The translations under genes were made by a program, and so were the position numbers. A stretch of DNA of 8,130 nucleotides from Calditrichota bacterium (GTDB lineage: Bacteria; Calditrichota; Calditrichia; RBG-13-44-9; J075): NCBI GenBank assembly GCA_024275555.1, contig JAJRYW010000483.1, positions 1 to 8,130 of the forward strand. The letters are read 5' to 3'. Positions within the stretch are counted from its first letter, which is position 1, and each line of letters opens with the position of its first letter. Under the pieces are notes generated by a model. The model was not told where the DNA came from, made no database searches, and saw only the letters and a list, made by a program, of their open reading frames with translations. This document shows positions 1-6,105 of the stretch, piece after piece.

Positions 1-918
1 GGCAATCTGGAACAGTTTCTGCCCGGCTTTAATGTGGGCGCCTTCCTCTACGTTCTTTTCCACCACCATCCCGCTTTCCGGCGCCGGCAGTAAAACGGTT
101 TTTTTCACCTGGCCGGTTCTTTCTAAGCGATCGATTTCCGATTGAGGAATATCCCAATAGAGCAATCGTTTCCGGGTGGATTCCAGCAAGGTTTCCCCGC
201 TTTCCCGGATGGCGCTGAAACTGCTGCCGCTAACCAGTTTCTGGGTGTTCAGAGCCAGCAGATATTCTTCCTGGGTGGTCACCAGGTCCGGCGAATAAAT
301 TTCCAGCAACGGTTGGCCTTTTTTTACCATTTCCCCGGTGTAATCCACATAGAGTTTCTCGATCCAGCCGGAGATCTTGGTGTTGACATCGTAAACACGG
401 TCTTCATTATAATCCACTTCTCCGACGGTGCGGATTCGCCGGTTGAAATCCATCCGCTCCACGGTTCCGTAGCGCACTCCCATGTTTTGCACCGTTACCG
501 GGTCGACCACAACCGTTGAGCCGGAGCCTTTGACATCGCCCTCGTAAACGGGAACCAGGTCCATCCCCATCGCGGATTTACCGGGACGGTCATAAATCTC
601 GGAGGGATTCATGGGGGCTTGCCAGTAGAGGATTTTCCCTTTCCCTCCCGATTTTTGATCGGCGCCCTGGGCCGGCGATTCTTCTCCACCGGTATTTTTT
701 ACCGGCACTAAATTCATCCCGCATTTGGGGCATTGGCCCGGTTCGTCCAGGATTACTTCCGGATGCATCCCGCAGGTCCAGAGTTGGGCCTCTTCAGATG
801 ATGCTGCGGCGCTCTCTTCGGCAGACTTGTCTTCCGAAGAGCACCCGATGAAAAACGCTGCTGTTAGAAGGATTAAGCCGAGCGCTGCTATCCCAAACAC
901 TTTTTTACCATACTTCAT
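1..918 (-). CDS. cusB: CusB-like RND efflux periplasmic adaptor lipoprotein (3' end outside window)
   Basis: Membrane-fusion protein linking an inner-membrane RND metal pump to its outer-membrane channel in the periplasm. The 306 visible residues start at ATG 918 behind a GGAG (927-930) eight bases upstream. A hydrophobic signal segment (residues 7-25) ends in FIGC, so Cys26 is a likely lipidation site; Phe at -3 is less usual than Leu. A metal-binding module at about 46-73 has TCGMHPE and CPKCGM (Cys49, Met51, His52, Cys63, Cys66, Met68). A second CusB-type module at about 97-125 has APMNP and SAMGMDLVPV. The barrel-sandwich half (KISGWIEKLYV), the helical hairpin (EEYLLALNTQ to about IPQSEIDRLE) and the returning lipoyl half (PAPESGMVVEKNV) follow. 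The gene lies 49 bp after the TolC-family gene. Cu/Ag specificity is inferred from the Met/Cys/His-rich modules; a Czc-like role for Zn/Co remains possible. The reading frame is intact to the window edge. Confidence 0.92.
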   Translation of the reverse strand, partial: MKYGKKVFGIAALGLILLTAAFFIGCSSEDKSAEESAAASSEEAQLWTCGMHPEVILDEPGQCPKCGMNLVPVKNTGGEESPAQGADQKSGGKGKILYWQAPMNPSEIYDRPGKSAMGMDLVPVYEGDVKGSGSTVVVDPVTVQNMGVRYGTVERMDFNRRIRTVGEVDYNEDRVYDVNTKISGWIEKLYVDYTGEMVKKGQPLLEIYSPDLVTTQEEYLLALNTQKLVSGSSFSAIRESGETLLESTRKRLLYWDIPQSEIDRLERTGQVKKTVLLPAPESGMVVEKNVEEGAHIKAGQKLFQIA

Positions 919-967
919 GATTCCTACTCCATATTTTTAAATTCAATCTGTTCTTTACAATTTTTGC

Positions 968-2242
968 TTATTCGGTTAAAGCGACGCCGGTTGCTGCTTC
1001 CAGCTCGGCAATGGTTTTAAAATAGTCGCTGAGCACCCGGTAGTAATCCAACTCCGCGTTAAACAGGTTAATTTGGTTGGTGATCAGGGTCAGGAAGTCC
1101 ACCTTGTCGGTTTGGTAGCCGAAAATGGCCGATTGCAGCGACTGGGACGCCTGGGGAATAATCCCGGTTTTAAAAAGCTCGATCAGGAGGGCGTTGTGGG
1201 CGACATTGGTTAAGTTGTAGTCAATCGCTTCATGGACTTAGTTTTGTACTTGCAGGTATTTTTCCTGCACCGACTTCTTCGACAACTGGGTTTCTTCGAC
1301 TTTCTTGCGTTGTTTTCTCCAGAAGTAAAGCGGCACTTTAACACTAAATTTTGCAGTTAAAAAATCGGCCCCGCCCAGGCTGTTCTGAAGCACTTCGCGC
1401 TGGCCGTAAGCGAGGGTCAATCCGAAATCGGGATAGTAGTCTTTTTTGGCCAGGCGCACCTTTTCCCGGTTGCTCTGAATTACCGCTTTCCAGGCGGACA
1501 GGAGGGGGCGGTGTTCATCGGCCAGTTTCTGAAGCTCCGGCAGTGTTTTGGAAAACGGCATATATTCCAATTCCGCCAGATTCCTGAGCGGGGAAGAGGT
1601 CGGCCGGTTAAGCAGGGTGTTTAAGCGGGCTTCCATTGTTTCCCGTTTTTTATCTAACTGAATTCGTTTATCCAGCATTCGGGAGAGTTCCACCTGGGCG
1701 CGCAGCACATCCTGCTGAAGCCCCTTGCCTACCGAGTAGCGGGTTTCGGCAATCTTTACAAATTCTTCCATGGCCCGGGTGTTTTTTTCCACCGTTTCAA
1801 TAGACTTATCAATTAAATAGAGATTGTAAAAGGTTAACTTTACCTGTTTAACCAATTGATTTTGCACTTCCAGGTACTGGGCTTGCTGGGATACGGCCTG
1901 CGCTTCGGCAATATTTTCTTTAAGCCCCAACTTTCCCGGAAAAGGAAATTGCTGGGTGACAGCCAGTTGTTTCTGGGTCATCGCTTCCTGGTCGAAGGCA
2001 AAAGTGCTTACCGGGGCGTTTAGCAGGTTGAAGCTGACCACCGGGTCCGGCAGAGCCCCGGCCTGGGGAATCCGGGCCAGCGAGGCCTTCCAGCGTGATT
2101 GGGCTGCCTGCAGATCCGGGTTGTTCCGGAGCGCTTCGGTTACCAACGAATCCAACACTAACGGCGTCGAAACCTGGGCAAATGCGGCCGCGCCTGTCAT
2201 CCAGAGTAACAAGATTATCCTTCGCATTACATACCACATCAT
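968..2242 (-). pseudogene. TolC-family outer-membrane efflux protein interrupted by an in-frame TAA
   Basis: Outer-membrane channel of the tripartite metal efflux system. ATG 2242 has an AGGA seven bases upstream and gives a signal peptide (RRIILLLWMTGAAAFAQ, ending near residue 23). The TolC body follows, with two related halves. Translation stops at TAA 1240-1238 after 334 residues. The same frame then runs open for 89 more codons to TAA 970-968 and encodes the expected conserved C-terminal part (for example QSAIFGYQTDKVDFLTLITN). The complete product would be about 424 residues, normal for the family. The break follows YLQVQN; the matching place in the first half reads YLEVQNQL, so the stop probably replaces a CAA Gln codon by one C-to-T change. 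A truncated product would lack the last helices of the barrel/tunnel repeat and should not assemble. A sequencing or assembly error, recent inactivation or stop readthrough would all fit. An alternative start is ATG 2227. Confidence 0.85.
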
Positions 2243-2267
2243 TTCGTATTCCTTTCTTAATCTATTG

Positions 2268-2660
2268 TTAACTGTATAAATCCGTTTTGCTTAAACCGTC
2301 CGGGTCGTCGTCGGCGGATAACATCAGGCTGGGGCCTTCTTTCTGCTGGCGCAGATAAGCCAGGCTGACCAATAAGATCAAGAGGCTGATCCACCAGAAC
2401 ATACCAAAGGTTGCCATGTAACGATGATGAAGATGATAATGTACGGACTCCATGAAATCGGCTGAATCCTGATGCTGACTGCTGTAATGAACCCCCTCTG
2501 AATTCATCAAAGAAACTACTTTGGACATCTCCTCCTGCCCAATTAAACGGTGGAACACACAGGTATAGCGATTCTGGATATTTACCGGAAAAAAAAGGAT
2601 GGTCCCCAATGCCCCTATCACTAACATAAATATCACAATTCGATGTTTTTTTATTTTCAT
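2268..2660 (-). CDS. small two-helix membrane protein with a His-rich loop, first gene of the metal-efflux operon
   Basis: A 130-residue protein I do not recognise by family. ATG 2660 is preceded by GGAG at eight bases. The N-terminus is basic (KIKKHR), followed by a transmembrane helix at about 8-25, a loop of about 55 residues, a second helix at about 83-103 and an acidic C-terminal tail. By the positive-inside rule both ends are cytoplasmic and the loop faces the periplasm. The loop is rich in possible metal ligands: Cys34, His37, His58, His63 and the cluster HYHLHH at 74-79. It ends 25 bp before the TolC-family gene, so it is co-transcribed with the pump. A role in metal sensing, metal delivery to the adaptor or pump accessory function is inference from context and composition. 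An overlapping frame of similar length (2257-2679) is not preferred, because this frame has the ribosome binding site and membrane-protein composition. Confidence 0.75.
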   Translation of the reverse strand: MKIKKHRIVIFMLVIGALGTILFFPVNIQNRYTCVFHRLIGQEEMSKVVSLMNSEGVHYSSQHQDSADFMESVHYHLHHRYMATFGMFWWISLLILLVSLAYLRQQKEGPSLMLSADDDPDGLSKTDLYS

Positions 2661-2695
2661 AAATAATTCTCCTTATCAAGCCTGAGCCATCCTAT

Positions 2696-2711
2696 AACAA
2701 AGCCAGTGCCA
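2696..2711 (-). promoter_or_regulatory. sigma-54-like -24/-12 promoter of the metal-efflux operon
   Basis: Read on the minus strand the site is TGGCACTGGCTTTGTT, against the sigma-54 consensus TGGCACG-N4-TTGCW. The -24 element is perfect. The -12 element has TTGTT instead of TTGCT, a mismatch at a strongly conserved base. Start of transcription would be near 2685, giving a leader of about 25 bases that includes the GGAG. No good sigma-70 pair was obvious nearby. The same TTGTT variant occurs in front of the other operon. Confidence 0.4.
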
Positions 2712-2821
2712 GAATCCCGGATTCTTATGAAAAGTTGGGCGAAGTGCCTGTAATTACTAACTTAGATGATCTTGCAATTCGTAAACGTTCTGGCAAGTTT
2801 GGAAAATCTGCAAGAGTGGTA

Positions 2822-2837
2822 TGTAGAATATTCTACA
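2822..2837. promoter_or_regulatory. perfect 16-bp palindrome, likely regulator binding site (copy 1)
   Basis: TGTAGAATATTCTACA is its own reverse complement over all 16 bases, as expected for a homodimeric regulator. It lies about 145 bp upstream of the predicted start of the efflux operon, at a distance typical of enhancer sites for sigma-54 activators. The cognate regulator is not in the window. The site does not fit the CopY-type TACANNTGTA box. Confidence 0.6.
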
Positions 2838-2843
2838 CACGAT

Positions 2844-2859
2844 TAAAGAATATTCTACA
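2844..2859. promoter_or_regulatory. second copy of the palindromic site, 14 of 16 matches
   Basis: TAAAGAATATTCTACA differs from the perfect palindrome only at its second and third bases and keeps the core AGAATATTCT. The two centres are 22 bp apart, about two helical turns, so two dimers would bind on the same face of the DNA. Confidence 0.55.
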
Positions 2860-3204
2860 TTGGCGAAGCGACAGCAGCCCATTCTTCCGGATGCATACCC
2901 CGGCCGGGGCCGGGAGGAGAAATAAGTTCCCGCTGCCTTCTGTCGGCAGTGCTGCGCCGTAATTTTCAGACGGAATAAAAATCGCCCACCCGTTTGTTTA
3001 TTTAAACTGCTTATTGGGATATAAATGATTATATGTTACCTGCCTTTGGGGGCAAGGTATAGTTGTATGTAGAGCAGGCCATATAAACCGGCTATCCGAA
3101 CAGGCGTCTTTATGGAAGGCTTATGATGTTGGCCAGGAAGCCGTTTATAGAATTTTTGGATTGCTATAGCCGGACCGTTATCAAATAAAATTTTCCCGCC
3201 CCGG

Positions 3205-3248
3205 CCCTCCCCGAAATCGGGGAGGGAAGCAATTTCCCCGATTTCGGG
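3205..3248. repeat. GC-rich overlapping inverted repeats (alternative hairpins)
   Basis: Three foldings compete. Hairpin A pairs CCCTCCCCG (3205-3213) with CGGGGAGGG (3218-3226) around a four-base loop. Hairpin B pairs 3210-3223 with 3235-3248, a 14-bp stem with an 11-base loop, and uses the right arm of A. Hairpin C pairs CCCGA (3237-3241) with TCGGG (3244-3248). No T-run follows on the plus strand; on the minus strand AAAATTTT lies just past hairpin A (3187-3194), so a minus-strand terminator is possible but there is no clear gene for it. The element with its right flank (to about 3275) looks like an interspersed intergenic repeat, which is inference. Confidence 0.6.
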
Positions 3249-3389
3249 CTTCGTCGTGAGCTCAGCCGAACGGGGGATTAAGGGAGACATTACCATTGCA
3301 TGAAGGCAACCACACAAATACAAATTTTTAAACAAACAGGATATCTTTTAATACATCTATTATATTACCGAATTGCAGTTTAGTAAATT

Positions 3390-3405
3390 TGGCACAGTTA
3401 TTGTT
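3390..3405 (+). promoter_or_regulatory. sigma-54-like -24/-12 promoter of the PqqD/ATP-grasp operon
   Basis: TGGCACAGTTATTGTT has a perfect -24 element and a TTGTT -12 element in the correct spacing. Predicted transcription start is near 3416, leaving a 27-base leader before ATG 3443 that contains AGGAGG. The layout is nearly identical to the promoter of the divergent operon. The -12 C is again T, so this is either a lineage variant or chance. Confidence 0.4.
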
Positions 3406-3442
3406 CCTAATTTCCGTTTTGACCCTGACTTGAGGAGGAATT

Positions 3443-3685
3443 ATGACCACACGACTGAATCGCCTGGCGATGAATGACGAAGGATTGGTGTTTGATCCGG
3501 CGACCGGTGAAACGTTTACCGTAAACAGCACCGGCCTGTTTATCCTTCGGGAGCTGAAAGCCGGAAAATCGAGCGAAGAGATTTTAACGGAGCTGAGGGA
3601 ACAATTTGAAGCGACGCCGGAAGAGGCGGAGCGTGATATCATGGATTTCATCGCTCATCTGAAGACCTATCAACTCATCTCATGA
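3443..3685 (+). CDS. PqqD-family protein (RiPP recognition element-like peptide chaperone)
   Basis: An 80-residue protein of the PqqD fold, a small winged-helix domain that binds leader peptides and presents them to modifying enzymes. The family pattern is visible: GLVFDPATGETFTVNSTG at 14-31 (the strand, turn and strand leading into the first helix), ILRELKAGKSSEEILTEL at 34-51, and the C-terminal helix RDIMDFIAHLKTYQLI at 64-79. Length is normal for a stand-alone PqqD (about 80-95 residues). AGGAGG lies four bases before ATG 3443. It is the first gene of the operon and ends 31 bp before the ATP-grasp gene. PQQ synthesis itself is unlikely because none of the other PQQ genes is present. It could bring a peptide, or a peptide-like tail on a partner enzyme, to the ligase or the decarboxylase. 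Confidence 0.82.
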   Translation: MTTRLNRLAMNDEGLVFDPATGETFTVNSTGLFILRELKAGKSSEEILTELREQFEATPEEAERDIMDFIAHLKTYQLIS

Positions 3686-3716
3686 TTAGCCCGGCAATCA
3701 GAATGGAGGATTACCC

Positions 3717-4754
3717 ATGGAGCAATTAATTGTCGGGGTAACCGGCATCAATGCAATTGATAATCCCGGGCCTGGCGTCGGCGTAGCCCGGAGCTTAAAA
3801 GAAGCCGACGATCTGGATGTCAAAATTGTGGGACTGGCCTACGACGCCATGGACCCCGGCATCTACATGGATTGGCTGATCGATAAGGCCTACCTGCTCC
3901 CGTATCCGTCCGGCAAGCACGAGGCCTACCTGGAGCGGCTCTACTACATCAAAAACAGTTACGGGTTGGATTTTATCCTGCCCAATTTGGATGCGGAACT
4001 GCCGCTCTATATCCGTTACCAGGAAGAATTGGCCGAACATGGCATCGGGACCTTTATCCCCTCCCGGGAGCAGTTCCGGCTGCGGGGCAAAGATCGATTA
4101 GCCGAAGTAGCCAAAACCATCGGGATAGATTTCCCGGCTTCCGAGGTGGTTACTTCCTACGAGGAACTGCACAAGGCCGTCGAAAAACTGGGCCTGCCGC
4201 TGATGGTCAAAGGCGCCTTTTATAAAGCCTACCGCGCTTATACCACCCAGGAGGCTGTCGGTCACTACAACAGCATTGTGGCCGAATGGGGTTACCCGAT
4301 CATCGTGCAGAAAGTGGTAACCGGAGAAGAAATGAATGTGGTCGGGATGGGCGACGGCGAAGGAAATTCCCTGGGCTTGGTGGGCATCAAAAAGATGTGG
4401 ATCACCTCCCTGGGAAAAATCTGGACCGGGATTACCATCAAGAACGAGCAGATGCTCGACGCCGCGGCCCGGTTTGTCGAAGCGTATCGCTGGAAAGGCG
4501 GATTTGAGCTGGAATGCATCGTCTCCGGAGATACGGTCTATTTGATTGAAATCAACCCCCGGCTTCCGGCCTGGTCCTATTTTGCTACCGGGGTGGGGAT
4601 CAACCTGCCCGCCAACCTGCTCCGCAAGGCCTACAAACAGCCCCTGCCGGAGCAGTTCGATTACCCGGCCGGGAAATTATACGTTCGCTATACTTATGAA
4701 ATGGTAACCGATCTCACCCCCTTCAGCAACATCACAACCAGAGGAGAGAAATAA
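3717..4754 (+). CDS. ATP-grasp ligase of carbamoyl-phosphate synthase/carboxylate-amine ligase type
   Basis: A 345-residue enzyme expected to activate a carboxylate as acyl phosphate with ATP and join it to an amine or other nucleophile. The N-terminal Rossmann-like pre-ATP-grasp domain starts IVGVTGINAIDNPGPGVGVA (5-24). The ATP-grasp domain starts near GKDRLAEVAKTIGI (124-137). PLMVKGAFYKAY (161-172) carries the nucleotide-contacting Lys165. QKVVTGEEMNVV (198-209) is the hinge with Glu204/205. FELECIV (263-269) and LIEINPRLPAW (276-286) supply the metal and phosphate residues Glu266, Glu278, Asn280 and Arg282. All core motifs look intact, so it should be active. GGAGGA lies six bases before ATG 3717. 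The decarboxylase start is one base after its stop. Substrate cannot be read from the sequence; an amino acid joined to another amino acid or to a peptide is the likely class, given the neighbours. Confidence 0.85.
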   Translation: MEQLIVGVTGINAIDNPGPGVGVARSLKEADDLDVKIVGLAYDAMDPGIYMDWLIDKAYLLPYPSGKHEAYLERLYYIKNSYGLDFILPNLDAELPLYIRYQEELAEHGIGTFIPSREQFRLRGKDRLAEVAKTIGIDFPASEVVTSYEELHKAVEKLGLPLMVKGAFYKAYRAYTTQEAVGHYNSIVAEWGYPIIVQKVVTGEEMNVVGMGDGEGNSLGLVGIKKMWITSLGKIWTGITIKNEQMLDAAARFVEAYRWKGGFELECIVSGDTVYLIEINPRLPAWSYFATGVGINLPANLLRKAYKQPLPEQFDYPAGKLYVRYTYEMVTDLTPFSNITTRGEK

Positions 4755-4755
4755 A

Positions 4756-6105
4756 ATGCGCTACGAAAAACCGGTGATCAACAAACTGCAATCCGGGCTG
4801 ATGAATAAATTCGGCTCCAGCCCGCTCTACGCCCGGAGGGTGCGCAAGGAGATCGACGGGGTGACCATCGACGACCTGGTCCGCCAGTTCGGCTCGCCGC
4901 TCTATGTTTTTTCCGAACAGTCCCTGCGCAGCCGTTATAAAAATCTTTACAACCTTTTTTCCAACCGCTATCCCAATGTAACCTTCGGCTGGTCTTACAA
5001 AACCAACTATTTGCAGGCCGTCTGCGCCATCATGCACCAGGAAGGGGCAATTGCCGAGGTGGTCTCGGAAATGGAATACGACAAGGCTCGCAAACTGGGC
5101 ATCGACGGCAAAGATATTATTTTTAATGGGCCGCATAAGCCCATGCACGCCCTGGAAAAGGCCGCCAAAGAAGAGGCGATGATCAACATCGACCACATGG
5201 ATGAAATTTATGACCTGGAGAAGGTTGCCCAAAAATTGAACAAAAAAATCCGGGTGGGGATGCGCTTGAATATGGACACCGGCATCCACCCGCAATGGTC
5301 GCGCTTTGGGCTGAACCTGGAATCCGGCCAGGCTATGGACGCGGTAAAGCGGCTGGCAACCGGCGGCAAACTGATTCTCAACGGGCTGCATTGCCACATC
5401 GGCACCTACATCCTGGAGCCGGACGCCTACGCCGTGGAAGTTGCCAAGATGGTGGAATTCGGGTACCAGGTGGAAGATAATTTCGGACTCAAGATGGAAT
5501 ATATCGATATCGGCGGGGGGATGCCCTCGCGCAGCAAGTTGAAGGGCAGCTACCTGCCGCCGGATGTGGGGGTGCCGCCCCTGGAAAGTTATGCCGAGAA
5601 AATCACCGAGGCGCTCTACACCCACCTCCGCCCGGGCGATTTTCCCCGGCTCATCATGGAAAACGGCCGCGCCCTGGTCGACGAAAGCGGTTACCTGATC
5701 TCCACCCTTTTTGCCGCCAAACGGCTCCCGGACGGCCGCAAAGCCTACATCACCGATGCCGGGGTGAATACGCTGTTTACTTCTTTCTGGTATAAGTTTA
5801 ATGTCGAGATTGACCGGGAGGCCGCCGGTTTGAACGAACCCTCGATCATCTACGGGCCGTTGTGTATGAATATCGATGTGATTGACGAAGGCTCGATGCT
5901 GCCCTCGCTGGAGCGCGGTACCCGCCTGATTTTTTCGCCCATCGGGGCCTATAACAACACCCAGTGGATGCAGTTTATCGAGTACCGTCCCAACATTGTG
6001 CTGATCAGCCCGGAGGGAAAGGTGGATGTGATCCGCGAGGCCGAAGACTTGAAGCATATCGAAGAGAAGGAAAAACTGCCCAAACGGCTTAATCTCCATG
6101 ACTGA
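4756..6105 (+). CDS. fold-type III PLP-dependent decarboxylase (diaminopimelate/ornithine decarboxylase superfamily) with leader-like N-terminus
   Basis: A 449-residue cytoplasmic enzyme of the alanine-racemase-like barrel fold. Lys82 in GWSYKTNY is the PLP Schiff-base lysine; RFGL (183-186), LHCHIGTY (211-218, His214 stacking on PLP), YIDIGGGMP (249-257, phosphate loop), ENGR (302-305), GPLC (367-370) and GAYNNTQ (397-403) follow in family order. Compared with diaminopimelate decarboxylase, the Cys-Glu-Ser substrate motif is Cys370-Met-Asn-Ile-Asp and EPGR is ENGR, so lysine synthesis is unlikely and the substrate probably differs. The first 30 residues precede the usual fold and read YEKPVINKLQSGLMNKFG, which resembles a recognition-element leader. 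GAGGAG (4741-4746) within the end of the ATP-grasp gene serves as ribosome binding site. The tail overlaps the next gene by 8 bp. Confidence 0.85.
   Translation: MRYEKPVINKLQSGLMNKFGSSPLYARRVRKEIDGVTIDDLVRQFGSPLYVFSEQSLRSRYKNLYNLFSNRYPNVTFGWSYKTNYLQAVCAIMHQEGAIAEVVSEMEYDKARKLGIDGKDIIFNGPHKPMHALEKAAKEEAMINIDHMDEIYDLEKVAQKLNKKIRVGMRLNMDTGIHPQWSRFGLNLESGQAMDAVKRLATGGKLILNGLHCHIGTYILEPDAYAVEVAKMVEFGYQVEDNFGLKMEYIDIGGGMPSRSKLKGSYLPPDVGVPPLESYAEKITEALYTHLRPGDFPRLIMENGRALVDESGYLISTLFAAKRLPDGRKAYITDAGVNTLFTSFWYKFNVEIDREAAGLNEPSIIYGPLCMNIDVIDEGSMLPSLERGTRLIFSPIGAYNNTQWMQFIEYRPNIVLISPEGKVDVIREAEDLKHIEEKEKLPKRLNLHD

Larger units (their letters stand above)
2661..3442. other. divergent intergenic region, no convincing gene
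   Basis: About 780 bases between the two divergent operons. It holds two sigma-54-like sites facing outwards, a pair of palindromes 22 bp apart, a small perfect palindrome CCCCGGCCGGGG (2898-2909) and a GC-rich cluster of inverted repeats (3205-3248). The flanks at 3001-3070 and 3310-3420 are AT-rich. Open frames at 2735-2962 (plus, TTG start) and 3036-3335 (minus) have no good ribosome binding site and no family resemblance, and run through the repeat or the palindromes, so I treat the region as noncoding. Confidence 0.7.

Noticed and set aside
2257..2679. Alternative minus-strand frame over the small membrane protein
   Set aside because: The frame at 2660-2268 has the ribosome binding site, two membrane helices and a sensible spacing to the next gene; this alternative frame has none of these.
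2822..2859. CRISPR-like or tandem repeat array
   Set aside because: There are only two copies of a 16-bp palindrome, with a six-base spacer; this is a paired operator layout, not an array.
2735..2962. Plus-strand open frame of 75 codons starting with TTG
   Set aside because: It covers the palindromic sites, has no ribosome binding site and its second half is low-quality protein sequence; regulatory DNA explains the region better.
3036..3335. Minus-strand open frame of 99 codons in the intergenic region
   Set aside because: It runs straight through the GC-rich inverted repeats, has no clear ribosome binding site and resembles no family I know; the C-terminal part looks like translated spacer.
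3443..6105. PQQ biosynthesis or a lysine biosynthesis operon
   Set aside because: Only a PqqD-like protein is present without PqqA, B, C or E, and the decarboxylase lacks the substrate-binding Glu of diaminopimelate decarboxylase.
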